A program made the translations under genes and the position numbers. A stretch of 64,000 bases of DNA from Streptomyces chartreusis (lineage in GTDB: Bacteria > Actinomycetota > Actinomycetes > Streptomycetales > Streptomycetaceae): assembly GCF_008704715.1 (NCBI RefSeq), contig NZ_CP023689.1, forward strand, positions 5,704,001 through 5,768,000, in the 5' to 3' direction. Shown here piece by piece: positions 31,171 through 40,275 of the stretch. Numbering within the stretch: the stretch's first letter is position 1; each line of letters opens with the position of its first letter. The notes under the pieces were generated by a model that was given only the letters and a program-made list of their open reading frames with translations, was not told where the DNA came from and did no database searches.

Positions 31171-32013
31171 CTACGGCAACACGAACCCCGGATCCATCCC
31201 GCCCAGCGCCTTCGTGCACAGGCAGTCCCGGTCCTCGTTCGCCGGCAGCCCCGCCACCGCGTCGAAGAGAACCCCCCGCATCCGGTCCACGTTCGCCGCG
31301 AACACCCGCAGTACCTCGTCGTGGGAGACGCCCTCGCCCGTCTCGGCGCCCGCGTCCAGGTCGGTGACCAGCGTCAACGACGTGTAGCAGAGCTCCAGTT
31401 CCCGGGCGAGCGCCGCCTCGGGATGGCCCGTCATGCCCACCACGGACCAGCCCTGCGCCTGGTGCCACAACGATTCGGCACGGGTCGAGAAGCGCGGCCC
31501 CTCCACCACGACCAGCGTGCCGCCGTCCACCGGCTCCCAGTCCCGCCCGTGCGCCGCCTTCAGCGCGGCCGCACGCCCGGTGGGGCAGTAGGGGTCGGCC
31601 AGCGACACGTGCACCACGTTCGGCACGGTGCCGTCGGGCAGCGGCAGCCCGTCGAAGTACGTCCCCACCCGGGACTTCGTACGGTCGACCAGCTGGTCCG
31701 GCACCAGCAGCGTGCCCGGTCCGTACTCGGGCCGCAGACCGCCCACCGCGCACGGTCCGAGGACCTGGCGCACGCCGAGCGAGCGCAGTGCCCAGAGGTT
31801 GGCCCGGTAGTTGATCCGGTGCGGCGGCAGATGGTGGCCGCGCCCGTGCCGGGGCAGGAAGGCGACCCGCCGGCCGGCGATCTCGCCGAGGAAGAGGGAG
31901 TCGCTGGGCGGCCCGTAGGGGGTCTCCACCTGTATCTCGGTCACGTCGTCGAGGAACGAGTAGAAACCGGAGCCGCCGATCACGCCGAGTTCGACGTTCG
32001 CCTTGTTCGCCAT
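31171..32013 (-). CDS. mtnP: S-methyl-5'-thioadenosine phosphorylase
   Basis: The 280-residue protein has GVIGGSGFYSF at the N-terminus, the phosphate/base site FLPRHGRGHHLPPHRINYRANLWAL in parts, the VGMTGHPEAALARELELCYTSL region and the VTDLDAG motif of the PNP/MTAP family. It cleaves methylthioadenosine with phosphate to adenine and methylthioribose-1-phosphate for methionine salvage. The start at 32013 gives the standard family N-terminus. FmdB and MFS genes follow upstream on the same strand. Confidence 0.92.
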   Translation of the reverse strand: MANKANVELGVIGGSGFYSFLDDVTEIQVETPYGPPSDSLFLGEIAGRRVAFLPRHGRGHHLPPHRINYRANLWALRSLGVRQVLGPCAVGGLRPEYGPGTLLVPDQLVDRTKSRVGTYFDGLPLPDGTVPNVVHVSLADPYCPTGRAAALKAAHGRDWEPVDGGTLVVVEGPRFSTRAESLWHQAQGWSVVGMTGHPEAALARELELCYTSLTLVTDLDAGAETGEGVSHDEVLRVFAANVDRMRGVLFDAVAGLPANEDRDCLCTKALGGMDPGFVLP

Positions 32014-32093
32014 GTCCGCACCCTAACCGGACCCGGATATGCCGAGGACCCCGTCGCCGTACGACGACAGGGTCCCGTAAGAAGTGGTGCGCC

Positions 32094-32417
32094 CTACGCG
32101 GCGGAGCTGCTGGAGGAGCTGCCCGTGCTCGACGACTTCGAGTCCGAGGAGGACGAGGTCGACGAGGTGGAGGACGACGAGGAGGAGTCGGACGAGGAGG
32201 ACGACGACTTCGAGGAAGCCGGCGAGCTGCTCGACGAGGAACCGCGGCTGTCGTTGCGGTAGAAGCCCGAGCCCTTGAAGACGATGCCGACCGCGGAGAA
32301 GACCTTCTTGAGGCGTCCCTGGCAGTTGGGGCACTCGGTCAGGGCGTCGTCGGTGAACTTCTGCACCGCCTCGAGGCCCTCGCCGCACGCGGTGCACTGG
32401 TACTGGTAGGTCGGCAC
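32094..32417 (-). CDS. FmdB-family zinc-ribbon protein with Ser-rich tail
   Basis: The 107-residue protein starts MPTYQYQCTACGEGLE and has a second CPNCQG, the two zinc knuckles of the FmdB (CxxC_CxxC_SSSS) family, followed by KKVFSAVGIVFKGSGFYRND. The last 48 residues are almost all Ser with a few Lys, Asp and Thr. The GTG at 32417 has a full AGGAGG ribosome site. That site is overlapped by a CIRCE-like operator, so translation or transcription may respond to heat through HrcA. Confidence 0.9.
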   Translation of the reverse strand: MPTYQYQCTACGEGLEAVQKFTDDALTECPNCQGRLKKVFSAVGIVFKGSGFYRNDSRGSSSSSSPASSKSSSSSSDSSSSSSTSSTSSSSDSKSSSTGSSSSSSAA

Positions 32418-32427
32418 TGTCTTCCTC

Positions 32428-32454
32428 CTGGCACTCTCACTCGATGAGTGCTAA
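32428..32454 (-). promoter_or_regulatory. CIRCE-like (HrcA) operator before fmdB
   Basis: CTGGCACTC, nine bases, and GAGTGCTAA form the CIRCE layout TTAGCACTC-N9-GAGTGCTAA. The right arm is perfect and the left differs at two outer positions. It lies 11-37 bases upstream of the fmdB start and touches its ribosome site. CIRCE is the binding site of HrcA, the groE heat-shock repressor; Streptomyces uses it for groES/groEL genes. Confidence 0.75.
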
Positions 32455-32484
32455 CGACGGTCCATAGTGACGTATTCCAGCCGC

Positions 32485-33777
32485 TCAGTCCACTGCCACC
32501 GGCACTCGGTGACCCACGCCACGTGCCACCGTACGGCCGGCGGACCGCGTCGCGAGCCGTGACCGCAGTGCCAGCAGGGTCACGAGGGCCAGCAGTGTGC
32601 CGCCCGTCGGCACCAGGAAACCGGCGCCGCCCCACAGGCGGTCCTCCAGCTGCCCGGCGACCGTCACGGCGGCGGCCTGGCCGAGCGCGACCGCGCCGGT
32701 GAGCCAGGTGAAGGCCTCGGTGCGGGCACCGGCCGGGACCAGGCTCTCGACCAGGGTGTAGCCGGTGATCAGCGCGGGCGCGATGCACATGCCGACGAGC
32801 AGACCGAGGCCCGCCAGGGCGAGCACCGAGTGCGCGGCCCACAGGCCGGACGCGGCCAGCGCGAGGGCGGCGTAGCCGACGACGAGGCGGCGCTGCGGGG
32901 CCACCTTCCAGGCGATCGCGCCGCACGCGATGCCGGAGATCATGTTGCCCGCGGCGAAGGTGCCGTAGAGGACGCCGTTGAGTCCGGGTTCGCCGATCGA
33001 CTCGGTGAAGGCGGCCAGCGAGACCTGCATACCGCCGAAGACGGAACCGATGCCGAGGAAGGTCACGATCAGCACGCGCACCCCGGGGACGCGCAGCGCC
33101 GAAGTGTGCTCCACGCGTGCGTGCCCGGCGGCCGTGACCGAGGGCTGGGTGCTCTTCTGCGCGGCGAACAGCAGACCGCCGAACAGCGTCAGCGCGGCCT
33201 CCGTGACCAGGCCCGCGGCCGGGTCGACGGCGGTGCACAGAGCGGTGGCCAGCAGCGGGCCGACGACGAAGGTGAGCTCGTCGGTGACCGACTCGAAGGC
33301 GGCGGCCGTCGTCATCAGGGGCGAGCCCTGGAGCTTCACGCCCCAGCGGGCCCGCACCATGGGGCCGACCTGCGGCACGGAGGCGCCGGTCGGCACGGCG
33401 GCCACGAACAGCGCCCACAGGGGTGCGTGGGCCAGCGCCAGCCCGGTCAGGGTCAGACCGGACACGGTGTGCACGAGGACGCCGGGGATCAGGACGGCAC
33501 GCTGTCCGTAGCGGTCGGCGAGGCGGCCGCTGTAGGGCGCGAACAGTGCCATGGAGACGCCGGTGACGGCCGCGGCGGCGCCCGCCGCACCGTAGGAACC
33601 GGTGGTGTGCTGGACCAGCAGCACGATGGAGATGGTCAGCATCGCGAACGGCTGGCGTGCCGCGAAGCCGGGGACCAGGAACGTCCAGGCGCCGCGGGTG
33701 CGCAGCAGCTGTCCGTATCCGGGGCGGGAGGCGGCGGACGAGTCCTTCGACGGCTCGTGGGTGACCGTGGACGCCAC
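32485..33777 (-). CDS. MFS transporter, 12-TM, unknown substrate
   Basis: The 430-residue protein has MFS motif A-like APYSGRLADRYGQRAVL between helices 2 and 3 and about 12 transmembrane helices. The family of small-actinobacterial MFS proteins has SPLMTTAAAFESVTDELTFVVGP in the central loop. The GTG at 33777 with AAAGG nine bases upstream is preferred; the frame continues to an ATG at 33906 and further, but that part is Arg/Pro-rich and not MFS-like. It lies upstream of fmdB and mtnP on the same strand. Confidence 0.85.
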   Translation of the reverse strand: MASTVTHEPSKDSSAASRPGYGQLLRTRGAWTFLVPGFAARQPFAMLTISIVLLVQHTTGSYGAAGAAAAVTGVSMALFAPYSGRLADRYGQRAVLIPGVLVHTVSGLTLTGLALAHAPLWALFVAAVPTGASVPQVGPMVRARWGVKLQGSPLMTTAAAFESVTDELTFVVGPLLATALCTAVDPAAGLVTEAALTLFGGLLFAAQKSTQPSVTAAGHARVEHTSALRVPGVRVLIVTFLGIGSVFGGMQVSLAAFTESIGEPGLNGVLYGTFAAGNMISGIACGAIAWKVAPQRRLVVGYAALALAASGLWAAHSVLALAGLGLLVGMCIAPALITGYTLVESLVPAGARTEAFTWLTGAVALGQAAAVTVAGQLEDRLWGGAGFLVPTGGTLLALVTLLALRSRLATRSAGRTVARGVGHRVPVAVD

Positions 33778-34059
33778 GGCCCGTGCCTTTCTGCCACCTG
33801 GTAGCGCGGCCCCTGCGGGTGGGGGGCGGCGCCGAGAGCTGTCCTCTTGCGCGGAACTGCGGTAGATACCGGAGCCCACTTCGAGGAAGGACGTCCCGGC
33901 CGCCATACGGTCGCGCCAGCTCTGCGTCAGGCAGAGTTGGTTCGATCTGGGGTTACGCCTGCATAGTACAGGGAGCGGGCGCCATTGACCTTGTGAAAAT
34001 GAGCACTGCACAGCGTCTCACCTGTGAACGAGCCGCCCCGCACCCCGAGCCGCCTGCGA

Positions 34060-35616
34060 TCAGTCCGTCCCGTTCGTCCCCAGCCAGCCGGCCAGCTTGC
34101 CCCCGGCGCCCACCGCGCGCAGCCGGCGCTCGGCGGCGTCGCGCACCGGGTCCGTGGCGACGACGAGCAGCTCGTCCCCGCGCCGCAGCACCGTCGCGGG
34201 CATCGGAACGAACGATTTTCCATCGCGGACGATCAGGGTGACGGCGGCTCCCGGAGGCAGCCGCAGCTCGTTGATCTCGACGCCGTGCATCTTGGAGCCC
34301 TCGGGGATCGCGAAGGACAACAGATGCCCGCGCAGCCGCTCCAGCGGCGCCGACTCGATGCCCAGGTCGGCGGGCGTGGGGCCCTGGCCGAGATCCAGCT
34401 TGCGGGCGAGCCAGGGCAGCGTCGGACCCTGGATCAGGGTGTAGACGACGACCAGGACGAAGACGATGTTGAAGATGGCCTGGCTGCTCTCGACGCCGCT
34501 CACCATCGGGATCGTCGCCAGGATGATGGGCACGGCGCCGCGCAGCCCCGCCCAGGACATCAGGGCCTGCTCCCGCCAGGGCACGCGGAACGGCACCAGG
34601 CAGGCGACGACGCTGAGCGGGCGCGCCACCATGGTCAGCACCAGGCCGATGACGAGCGCGGGCACGATGTCGTCGCCCAGCTCGTGCGGGGTGACCAGCA
34701 GGCCGAGCAGCACGAACATGCCGATCTGGGCGATCCAGCCGACCCCGTCGGCGAAGCCGCGCGTGGCCGGCCAGTGCGGCAGCTTCGCGTTGCCCAGCAC
34801 CATCGCGGCGAGGTAGACGGCCAGGAAGCCGCTGCCGTGCGCCATCGCGCCGGCCGCGTAGGCGGTGACGGCGATGGCCATGACGGCGATCGGGTAGAGG
34901 CCGGAGGCGGGCAGCGCCACATGTCTGAGGCCCCAGGCGCCCAGCCAGCCCACGGCGAGGCCGATGGCGGCGCCGATGGACAGTTCCTGGGCTATCTCAC
35001 CGGCCAGCACGTACCAGTGCTCGATCGGGCCGGCCTGGGAGAAGGCGACCACCAGGATGACCACGGGGGCGTCGTTGAAGCCGGACTCCGCCTCCAATGT
35101 GCCCGTCACGCGCGCGGGCAGCGGGATCTTGCGCAGTACGGAGAACACCGCGGCGGCGTCCGTGGAGGAGACGACGGCCCCGATGATGAGCGCCTGCCGC
35201 CACTCCAGCCCGACCAGGTAGTGCGCGGCCGTCGCCGTGACCCCGACGCTCACCGTGACTCCGACCAGCGCCAGCGCGGAGGCGGCCGGCAGGGCCGGCT
35301 TGATCTCCTTCCACTTCGTGCCCAGGCCGCCCTCGGCCAGGATCACGACCAGCGCCGCGTACCCGATGACCTGGGTGAGCTCGGCGTCGTCGAAGCGGAT
35401 GCCGCCGATGCCGTCCTGGCCCATGAGCACGCCGATGCCCAGGTACACGAGCAGGCTGGGGAGCCCGCTGCGCGAGGAGATCCGAACCGCTGCGACGGCG
35501 ACGAGCAGGACGAGCGAGCAGACGAGCAGGAGCTGGTTGAGGTCGTGGACAGTCAGCGGCCGTTCCCTTTCCCTGGCCCACGCACACGCGCGCGGGGGCT
35601 CACGTACATAGGACAC
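34060..35616 (-). CDS. K+/H+ antiporter, CPA1 (NhaP2-like) with TrkA-C domain
   Basis: The 518-residue protein has about 12-13 helices with VVSSTDAAAVFSVL and LEAESGFNDAPVVILV, the proton/cation site motifs of the CPA1 family, and a C-terminal TrkA-C-like domain (from about 430: LPPGAAVTLIVRDGKSFVPMP, then RRGDELLVVA). It exchanges monovalent cations for protons. The start is uncertain: TTG 35640, GTG 35616, or a CTG at 35556 that would begin at the conserved TVHDLNQLLLV and has AAGGGAAC in front of it. Confidence 0.9.
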   Translation of the reverse strand: MSYVREPPRACAWARERERPLTVHDLNQLLLVCSLVLLVAVAAVRISSRSGLPSLLVYLGIGVLMGQDGIGGIRFDDAELTQVIGYAALVVILAEGGLGTKWKEIKPALPAASALALVGVTVSVGVTATAAHYLVGLEWRQALIIGAVVSSTDAAAVFSVLRKIPLPARVTGTLEAESGFNDAPVVILVVAFSQAGPIEHWYVLAGEIAQELSIGAAIGLAVGWLGAWGLRHVALPASGLYPIAVMAIAVTAYAAGAMAHGSGFLAVYLAAMVLGNAKLPHWPATRGFADGVGWIAQIGMFVLLGLLVTPHELGDDIVPALVIGLVLTMVARPLSVVACLVPFRVPWREQALMSWAGLRGAVPIILATIPMVSGVESSQAIFNIVFVLVVVYTLIQGPTLPWLARKLDLGQGPTPADLGIESAPLERLRGHLLSFAIPEGSKMHGVEINELRLPPGAAVTLIVRDGKSFVPMPATVLRRGDELLVVATDPVRDAAERRLRAVGAGGKLAGWLGTNGTD

Positions 35617-35815
35617 GAAGTGGCGGTTCTCCGCACCCAACTACTTCGTTACCTTACCTAACTCTTGACGATTTCTTGACGCTCTTGGGGCCATGATCGA
35701 ACGTCCGTCCGTGCTGGTTCCCTACTCCGCGTCAAGTTCGACCGGACCCTGCGCCTATGGTTGCTCCAGCACTCCAGGACCGCCTGCCGCTCGCGTTAGG
35801 ACAGCAAGGACAGCG

Positions 35816-38590
35816 ATGCCCCCCAACACCACCGCCTCCACGGGTCGACAGCCCGGCAAGTCCGGCAGGAAGAAGGGGCGCAGAGCCCGCCTGCTCGTCC
35901 TCGTGCTGGTGCTGGCCGTCGTAGCGGGCGTGGCCGGCGGGGCGTACTGGTCCATCAGCACCGTCCGCGCGTCGTTCCCGCAGACCAAGGGGTCGATCAC
36001 GCTCAAGGGCCTGTCCGGGCCCGTCGACGTGAAGCGCGACGACTACGGCATCCCGCAGATATACGCGTCCTCCGACGAGGACCTGTTCATGGCGCAGGGC
36101 TTCGTCCAGGCCCAGGACCGGTTCTGGGAGATGGACGTCCGCCGGCACATGACGTCCGGGCGGCTGTCGGAGATGTTCGGCAAGAGCCAGGTCGACAACG
36201 ACGAGTTCCTGCGCACCCTGGGCTGGGACCGGATCGCGAAGCAGGAGTACGACAAGACGCTGTCGGCGTCCACCAAGAAGTACCTCCAGGCCTACGCGGC
36301 GGGCGTCAACGCCTATCTGGACGGCAAGGACAACAAGGACATCTCGCTGGAGTACGCGGCGCTCGGCTTCACCAACGACTACAAGCCGGGTAAGTGGACG
36401 CCGGTCGACTCGGTCGCCTGGCTGAAGGCGATGGCCTGGGACCTGCGCGGCAACATGCAGGACGAGATCGACCGCGCGCTGATGACCAGCCGCCTCGGTC
36501 CCAAGGAGATCGCGGACCTGTACCCGCAGTACCCGTACAGCCGCAACAAGACGATCGTCCAGGCGGGCCAGTACGACGAGGTCACCAAGACGTACGGTTC
36601 GACGGGCTCCGCGGCGGGCACGGGCTCGTCCGCGGGCGGCACCTCGGGCACCGGCACCTCCTCCGGCACCGCGGGCCTCCAGGGCCAGCTGGCGGGTCTC
36701 CAGGAGGTCCTGGACGACCTCCCCACGGCCGTCGGCGTGAACGGCAACGGCATCGGCTCCAACTCCTGGGTGGTCGGCGGGAAGTACACGATCACCGGCA
36801 AGCCCCTGCTGGCCAACGACCCGCACCTGTCGGCCTCGCTGCCGTCCGTCTGGTACCAGATGGGCCTGCACTGCCGCGCGGTCTCCAGCAAGTGCCAGTA
36901 CGACGTCAGCGGCTACACCTTCGCGGGCATGCCCGGCGTGGTCATCGGCCACAACCAGAACATCTCCTGGGGCATGACCAACTCCGGCGTCGACGTCACC
37001 GACCTCTACCTGGAGAAGCTCTCCGGCGACGGCTACCTCTACGACGGCAAGACGGTGCCCTTCACCACCCGCCAGGAGACCATCAAGGTCGCCGGCGGCT
37101 CACCGAAGAAGATCGTCGTCCGGGAGACCAACAACGGACCCCTGCTGTCCGACCGCAGCGACGAGCTGGTGAAGGTCGGCCGCAAGGCCACCGTCGACAC
37201 CGCCGCCCCCGACCGCGGCGACGGCTACGGCATCGCGCTGCGCTGGACCGCGCTGGACCCGGGCACCACCATGGACGCCGTCTTCGCCATGGACAGGGCG
37301 AAGGACTGGACCGACTTCCGCGCCGCGGCGGCCCTGTTCGACGTGCCCTCGCAGAACCTGATCTACGCCGACACCGAGAACCACATCGGCTACACGCTGC
37401 CCGGAAAGATCCCCACCCGGCCGCAGGGCTACGACGGCTCGGTCCCGGCACCGGGCTGGGACGCGAAGTCGCGCTGGACCGGCTACATCGACGACGACGA
37501 GCTGCCCTACGAGTACGACCCGGCCCGCGGCTACATCGTCACCGCCAACCAGGCCGTGATCGACAAGGCCAAGTACCCGTACACGCTCACCACGGACTGG
37601 GGCTACGGCGCCCGCAGCCAGCGCATCAACGACCTGATCCAGTCGAAGATCGACGACGGCGGCAAGATCTCCACCGACGACATGCGTCAGATGCAGCTCG
37701 ACAACAGCAGCGAGATCGCCAAGCTGCTCGTGCCCAAGCTGCTGAAGATCGACATCTCCGACAAGGACGTCCGGGACGCCGCGGCCATCCGCGAGGCGCA
37801 GGAGCTCCTGGAGGGCTGGGACTACACCCAGGACGCCGACTCGGCGGCGGCCGCCTACTTCAACTCGGTCTGGCGCAACATCCTCAAGCTCGCCTTCGGC
37901 AACAAGCTGCCCAAGGAGCTGCGGGTCGAGGGCCAGTGCCTGTGGGTCGACCCCGTCAACACCACCGGCCCCGCCGACGAGACCGACAAGGTGCGCGAGT
38001 GCGGTGAGCGCGAGCCCGACCAGGCGCAGCCGGACGGCGGCGACCGCTGGTTCGAGGTCGTGCGCAGCCTGATGAGCGACGAGGACAGCGACTGGTGGAA
38101 GACGCCCTCCTCGGGCACCCGCCCGTCGGCCGACAACCGCGACGAGCTGTTCCGGCGCGCCATGATCGACGCCCGCTGGGAGCTGACCGCCAAGCTCGGC
38201 AAGGACATCGACACCTGGAACTGGGGCCGGCTGCACCGCCTGTTCCTGAAGAACCAGACCCTCGGCACCGAGGGCCCCGGGTTCCTCCAGTACGCACTCA
38301 ACCGCGGCCCCTGGAAGCTCAGCGGCGGCGAGGCCACGGTCAACGCCAGCGGCTGGAACGCGGCCGGCGGCTACGGCGTCGTCTGGGTGCCGTCGATGCG
38401 GATGGTGGTCAACCTCGGCGACCTCGACAAGTCGAAGTGGATCAACCTCACCGGCGCCTCGGGGCACGCCTACAACGCGCACTACACCGACCAGACGGAC
38501 AAGTGGGCCGACGGCGAACTGCTCGACTGGTCCTTCTCCGACAAGGCGGTCGACGACGGTACGAGCGACACGCTCGTGCTCAAGCCCTGA
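35816..38590 (+). CDS. Secreted penicillin acylase-family N-terminal nucleophile hydrolase
   Basis: The 924-residue precursor has a basic start, one membrane/signal segment (about 27-47), an alpha-subunit region with VKRDDYGIPQIYASS and GFVQAQDRFWEMDVRR, a Gly/Ser/Thr-rich spacer (about 263-290) and the beta subunit starting at Ser315 in GIGSNSWVVGG. The Ser becomes the N-terminal nucleophile after self-cleavage. NDPHLS and GHNQNISWGMTN are further family marks. It hydrolyses amides such as penicillins, acyl-homoserine lactones or lipopeptides. AAGGA lies five bases before the ATG. Confidence 0.93.
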   Translation: MPPNTTASTGRQPGKSGRKKGRRARLLVLVLVLAVVAGVAGGAYWSISTVRASFPQTKGSITLKGLSGPVDVKRDDYGIPQIYASSDEDLFMAQGFVQAQDRFWEMDVRRHMTSGRLSEMFGKSQVDNDEFLRTLGWDRIAKQEYDKTLSASTKKYLQAYAAGVNAYLDGKDNKDISLEYAALGFTNDYKPGKWTPVDSVAWLKAMAWDLRGNMQDEIDRALMTSRLGPKEIADLYPQYPYSRNKTIVQAGQYDEVTKTYGSTGSAAGTGSSAGGTSGTGTSSGTAGLQGQLAGLQEVLDDLPTAVGVNGNGIGSNSWVVGGKYTITGKPLLANDPHLSASLPSVWYQMGLHCRAVSSKCQYDVSGYTFAGMPGVVIGHNQNISWGMTNSGVDVTDLYLEKLSGDGYLYDGKTVPFTTRQETIKVAGGSPKKIVVRETNNGPLLSDRSDELVKVGRKATVDTAAPDRGDGYGIALRWTALDPGTTMDAVFAMDRAKDWTDFRAAAALFDVPSQNLIYADTENHIGYTLPGKIPTRPQGYDGSVPAPGWDAKSRWTGYIDDDELPYEYDPARGYIVTANQAVIDKAKYPYTLTTDWGYGARSQRINDLIQSKIDDGGKISTDDMRQMQLDNSSEIAKLLVPKLLKIDISDKDVRDAAAIREAQELLEGWDYTQDADSAAAAYFNSVWRNILKLAFGNKLPKELRVEGQCLWVDPVNTTGPADETDKVRECGEREPDQAQPDGGDRWFEVVRSLMSDEDSDWWKTPSSGTRPSADNRDELFRRAMIDARWELTAKLGKDIDTWNWGRLHRLFLKNQTLGTEGPGFLQYALNRGPWKLSGGEATVNASGWNAAGGYGVVWVPSMRMVVNLGDLDKSKWINLTGASGHAYNAHYTDQTDKWADGELLDWSFSDKAVDDGTSDTLVLKP

Positions 38591-38607
38591 CCCCGGTCAG
38601 CTGATTC

Positions 38608-38639
38608 GGGAGGCCGCCACGCACGCGTGGCGGCCTCCC
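38608..38639. terminator. Bidirectional terminator between convergent genes
   Basis: GGGAGGCCGCCACGC and GCGTGGCGGCCTCCC pair perfectly over 15 bp around a 2-base centre. It sits 17 bp after the penicillin acylase stop and 21 bp after the stop of the convergent 5-FTHF cyclo-ligase. Confidence 0.8.
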
Positions 38640-38660
38640 GCGTCCTTCGGGCCGGGCGCG

Positions 38661-39275
38661 TCAGCCGAACCGCCGTACCCCCGAGGGCGTCACCACCGCG
38701 TGCACCGGCCGGTCGTGCGGCTCCTCGGGGACGCGCTCGACGACCTCCGTGTCGTACAGCAGCACCACGAGCGGGGGCCGGGCGCCCGCGCGTTCCAGCC
38801 GGGCGAGGACGCGGTCGTAGGAGCCTCCGCCGCGGCCCAGGCGCATCCCGCGCGCGTCGACCGCGAGGCCGGGCAGCAGCACGACGTCCGCACCGGTCAC
38901 GGCGTCCGGGCCGAGGCGCTCGCCGCCGGGCTCGAAGAGGGCCATCTTTCCGCCGTGTTGGACGCGCTCCAGTGAGTCCTGCCCGGCGTACGCGCCCCAG
39001 TCCAGGTCGTTGTCGGGCAGGAGCGCCGGGAGCAGCACCCGCACGCCCCGCGCGCGCAGCGCGTCCAGCAGCGCGAGGGTGCCCGGTTCACTCCCGACCG
39101 AGACGTACGCCGCCACCGTGCCCGCGTGCGCCAGTTCGGGCAGCTCCAGCGCGCGGCCGGCCAACGCGGTCGCCGATGACTGCACGTCATCCGCCGTCAA
39201 CCTGTTTCTCACCGTGAGGAACTCCCGCCGCAACGTTCGCTTGTCAGGCTCGGCCGGACGTCCGGTGTGACTCAA
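38661..39275 (-). CDS. 5-Formyltetrahydrofolate cyclo-ligase
   Basis: The 204-residue protein has KRTLRREFLTVRNRLTADDV at the N-terminus and the family signature LPGLAVDARGMRLGRGGGSYDRVLARL in parts near residues 130-155, which binds ATP phosphates. It converts 5-formyl-THF to 5,10-methenyl-THF. The start is a TTG at 39275 with GGGAG five bases upstream; the frame stays open far to the right, but only this start fits family length. It is divergent from galU, a conserved actinobacterial arrangement. Confidence 0.9.
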   Translation of the reverse strand: MSHTGRPAEPDKRTLRREFLTVRNRLTADDVQSSATALAGRALELPELAHAGTVAAYVSVGSEPGTLALLDALRARGVRVLLPALLPDNDLDWGAYAGQDSLERVQHGGKMALFEPGGERLGPDAVTGADVVLLPGLAVDARGMRLGRGGGSYDRVLARLERAGARPPLVVLLYDTEVVERVPEEPHDRPVHAVVTPSGVRRFG

Positions 39276-39368
39276 TGGTTCTCCCGTACCCTTCCCAATG
39301 TGCTCATATGAGAGCCAAATAACCGGAGCCTCAGATTCCCTACAAAGGCACCGGATAAGGTTGCGGGC

Positions 39369-40271
39369 ATGACTCAGTCTCACCCTCGGATCAGCAAGGC
39401 TGTCATCCCCGCAGCGGGTCTGGGCACCCGCTTCCTGCCGGCCACCAAAGCCACTCCCAAGGAGATGCTGCCGGTCGTCGACAAGCCGGCGATCCAGTAC
39501 GTGGTCGAAGAGGCCGTCTCCGCCGGCCTCGACGACGTCCTCATGATCACGGGCCGCAACAAGCGCCCCCTGGAGGACCACTTCGACCGCAACTACGAGC
39601 TGGAGTCCGCCCTTCAGAAGAAGGGCGACGCCGACCGGCTCGCGAAGGTGCAGGAGTCCAGCGACCTGGCCACCATGCACTACGTCCGCCAGGGCGACCC
39701 CAGGGGCCTCGGCCACGCCGTCCTGTGCGCCGCCCCGCACGTCGGCCACGAGCCCTTCGCCGTCCTCCTCGGCGACGACCTCATCGACCCGCGCGACCCG
39801 CTGCTCAAGCGGATGGTCGAGGTGCAGGAGCAGCGCGGCGGCAGCGTCATCGCGCTCATGGAGGTCGCGCCCGAGCAGATCCACCTCTACGGCTGTGCGG
39901 CCGTGGACCCCACCGAGGACGGCGACGTGGTCAAGGTGCACGACCTCGTCGAGAAGCCGGCCGCCGCGGACGCCCCGTCCAACTACGCCATCATCGGCCG
40001 CTACGTCCTCGACCCGCACATCTTCGACATACTGCGCAAGACCGAGCCGGGCCGCGGCGGCGAGATCCAGCTCACCGACGCGCTCCAGCAGCTGTCCCAG
40101 GACGAGAAGGTCGGCGGCCCCGTGCACGGCGTCGTCTTCAAGGGCCGCCGCTATGACACCGGCGACCGAGGCGACTACCTGCGTGCCATTGTCAGACTCG
40201 CATGCGAACGTGAAGACCTGGGCCCGGACTTCCGGACCTGGCTTCGCAGTTACGTAGCCGAGGAGATGTAG
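39369..40271 (+). CDS. galU: UTP-glucose-1-phosphate uridylyltransferase
   Basis: The 300-residue nucleotidyltransferase has AAGLGTRFLPATKATPKEML (nucleotide loop and catalytic Lys), DKPAIQYVVEEA, GHAVLCAAP, LLGDDLI and VEKP. It makes UDP-glucose for cell-wall glycopolymers and trehalose. A TAAGGT -10 box ends seven bases before the ATG, so the transcript is probably leaderless. It begins the cluster galU-glp-moaC-mog-rimJ-sepX, and glp starts four bases after its stop. Confidence 0.95.
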   Translation: MTQSHPRISKAVIPAAGLGTRFLPATKATPKEMLPVVDKPAIQYVVEEAVSAGLDDVLMITGRNKRPLEDHFDRNYELESALQKKGDADRLAKVQESSDLATMHYVRQGDPRGLGHAVLCAAPHVGHEPFAVLLGDDLIDPRDPLLKRMVEVQEQRGGSVIALMEVAPEQIHLYGCAAVDPTEDGDVVKVHDLVEKPAAADAPSNYAIIGRYVLDPHIFDILRKTEPGRGGEIQLTDALQQLSQDEKVGGPVHGVVFKGRRYDTGDRGDYLRAIVRLACEREDLGPDFRTWLRSYVAEEM

Positions 40272-40275
40272 CGAG

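Noticed and set aside
33778..34059. Riboswitch or attenuator in the long leader of the MFS gene
   Set aside because: No known riboswitch core or convincing paired leader/terminator could be seen by eye.
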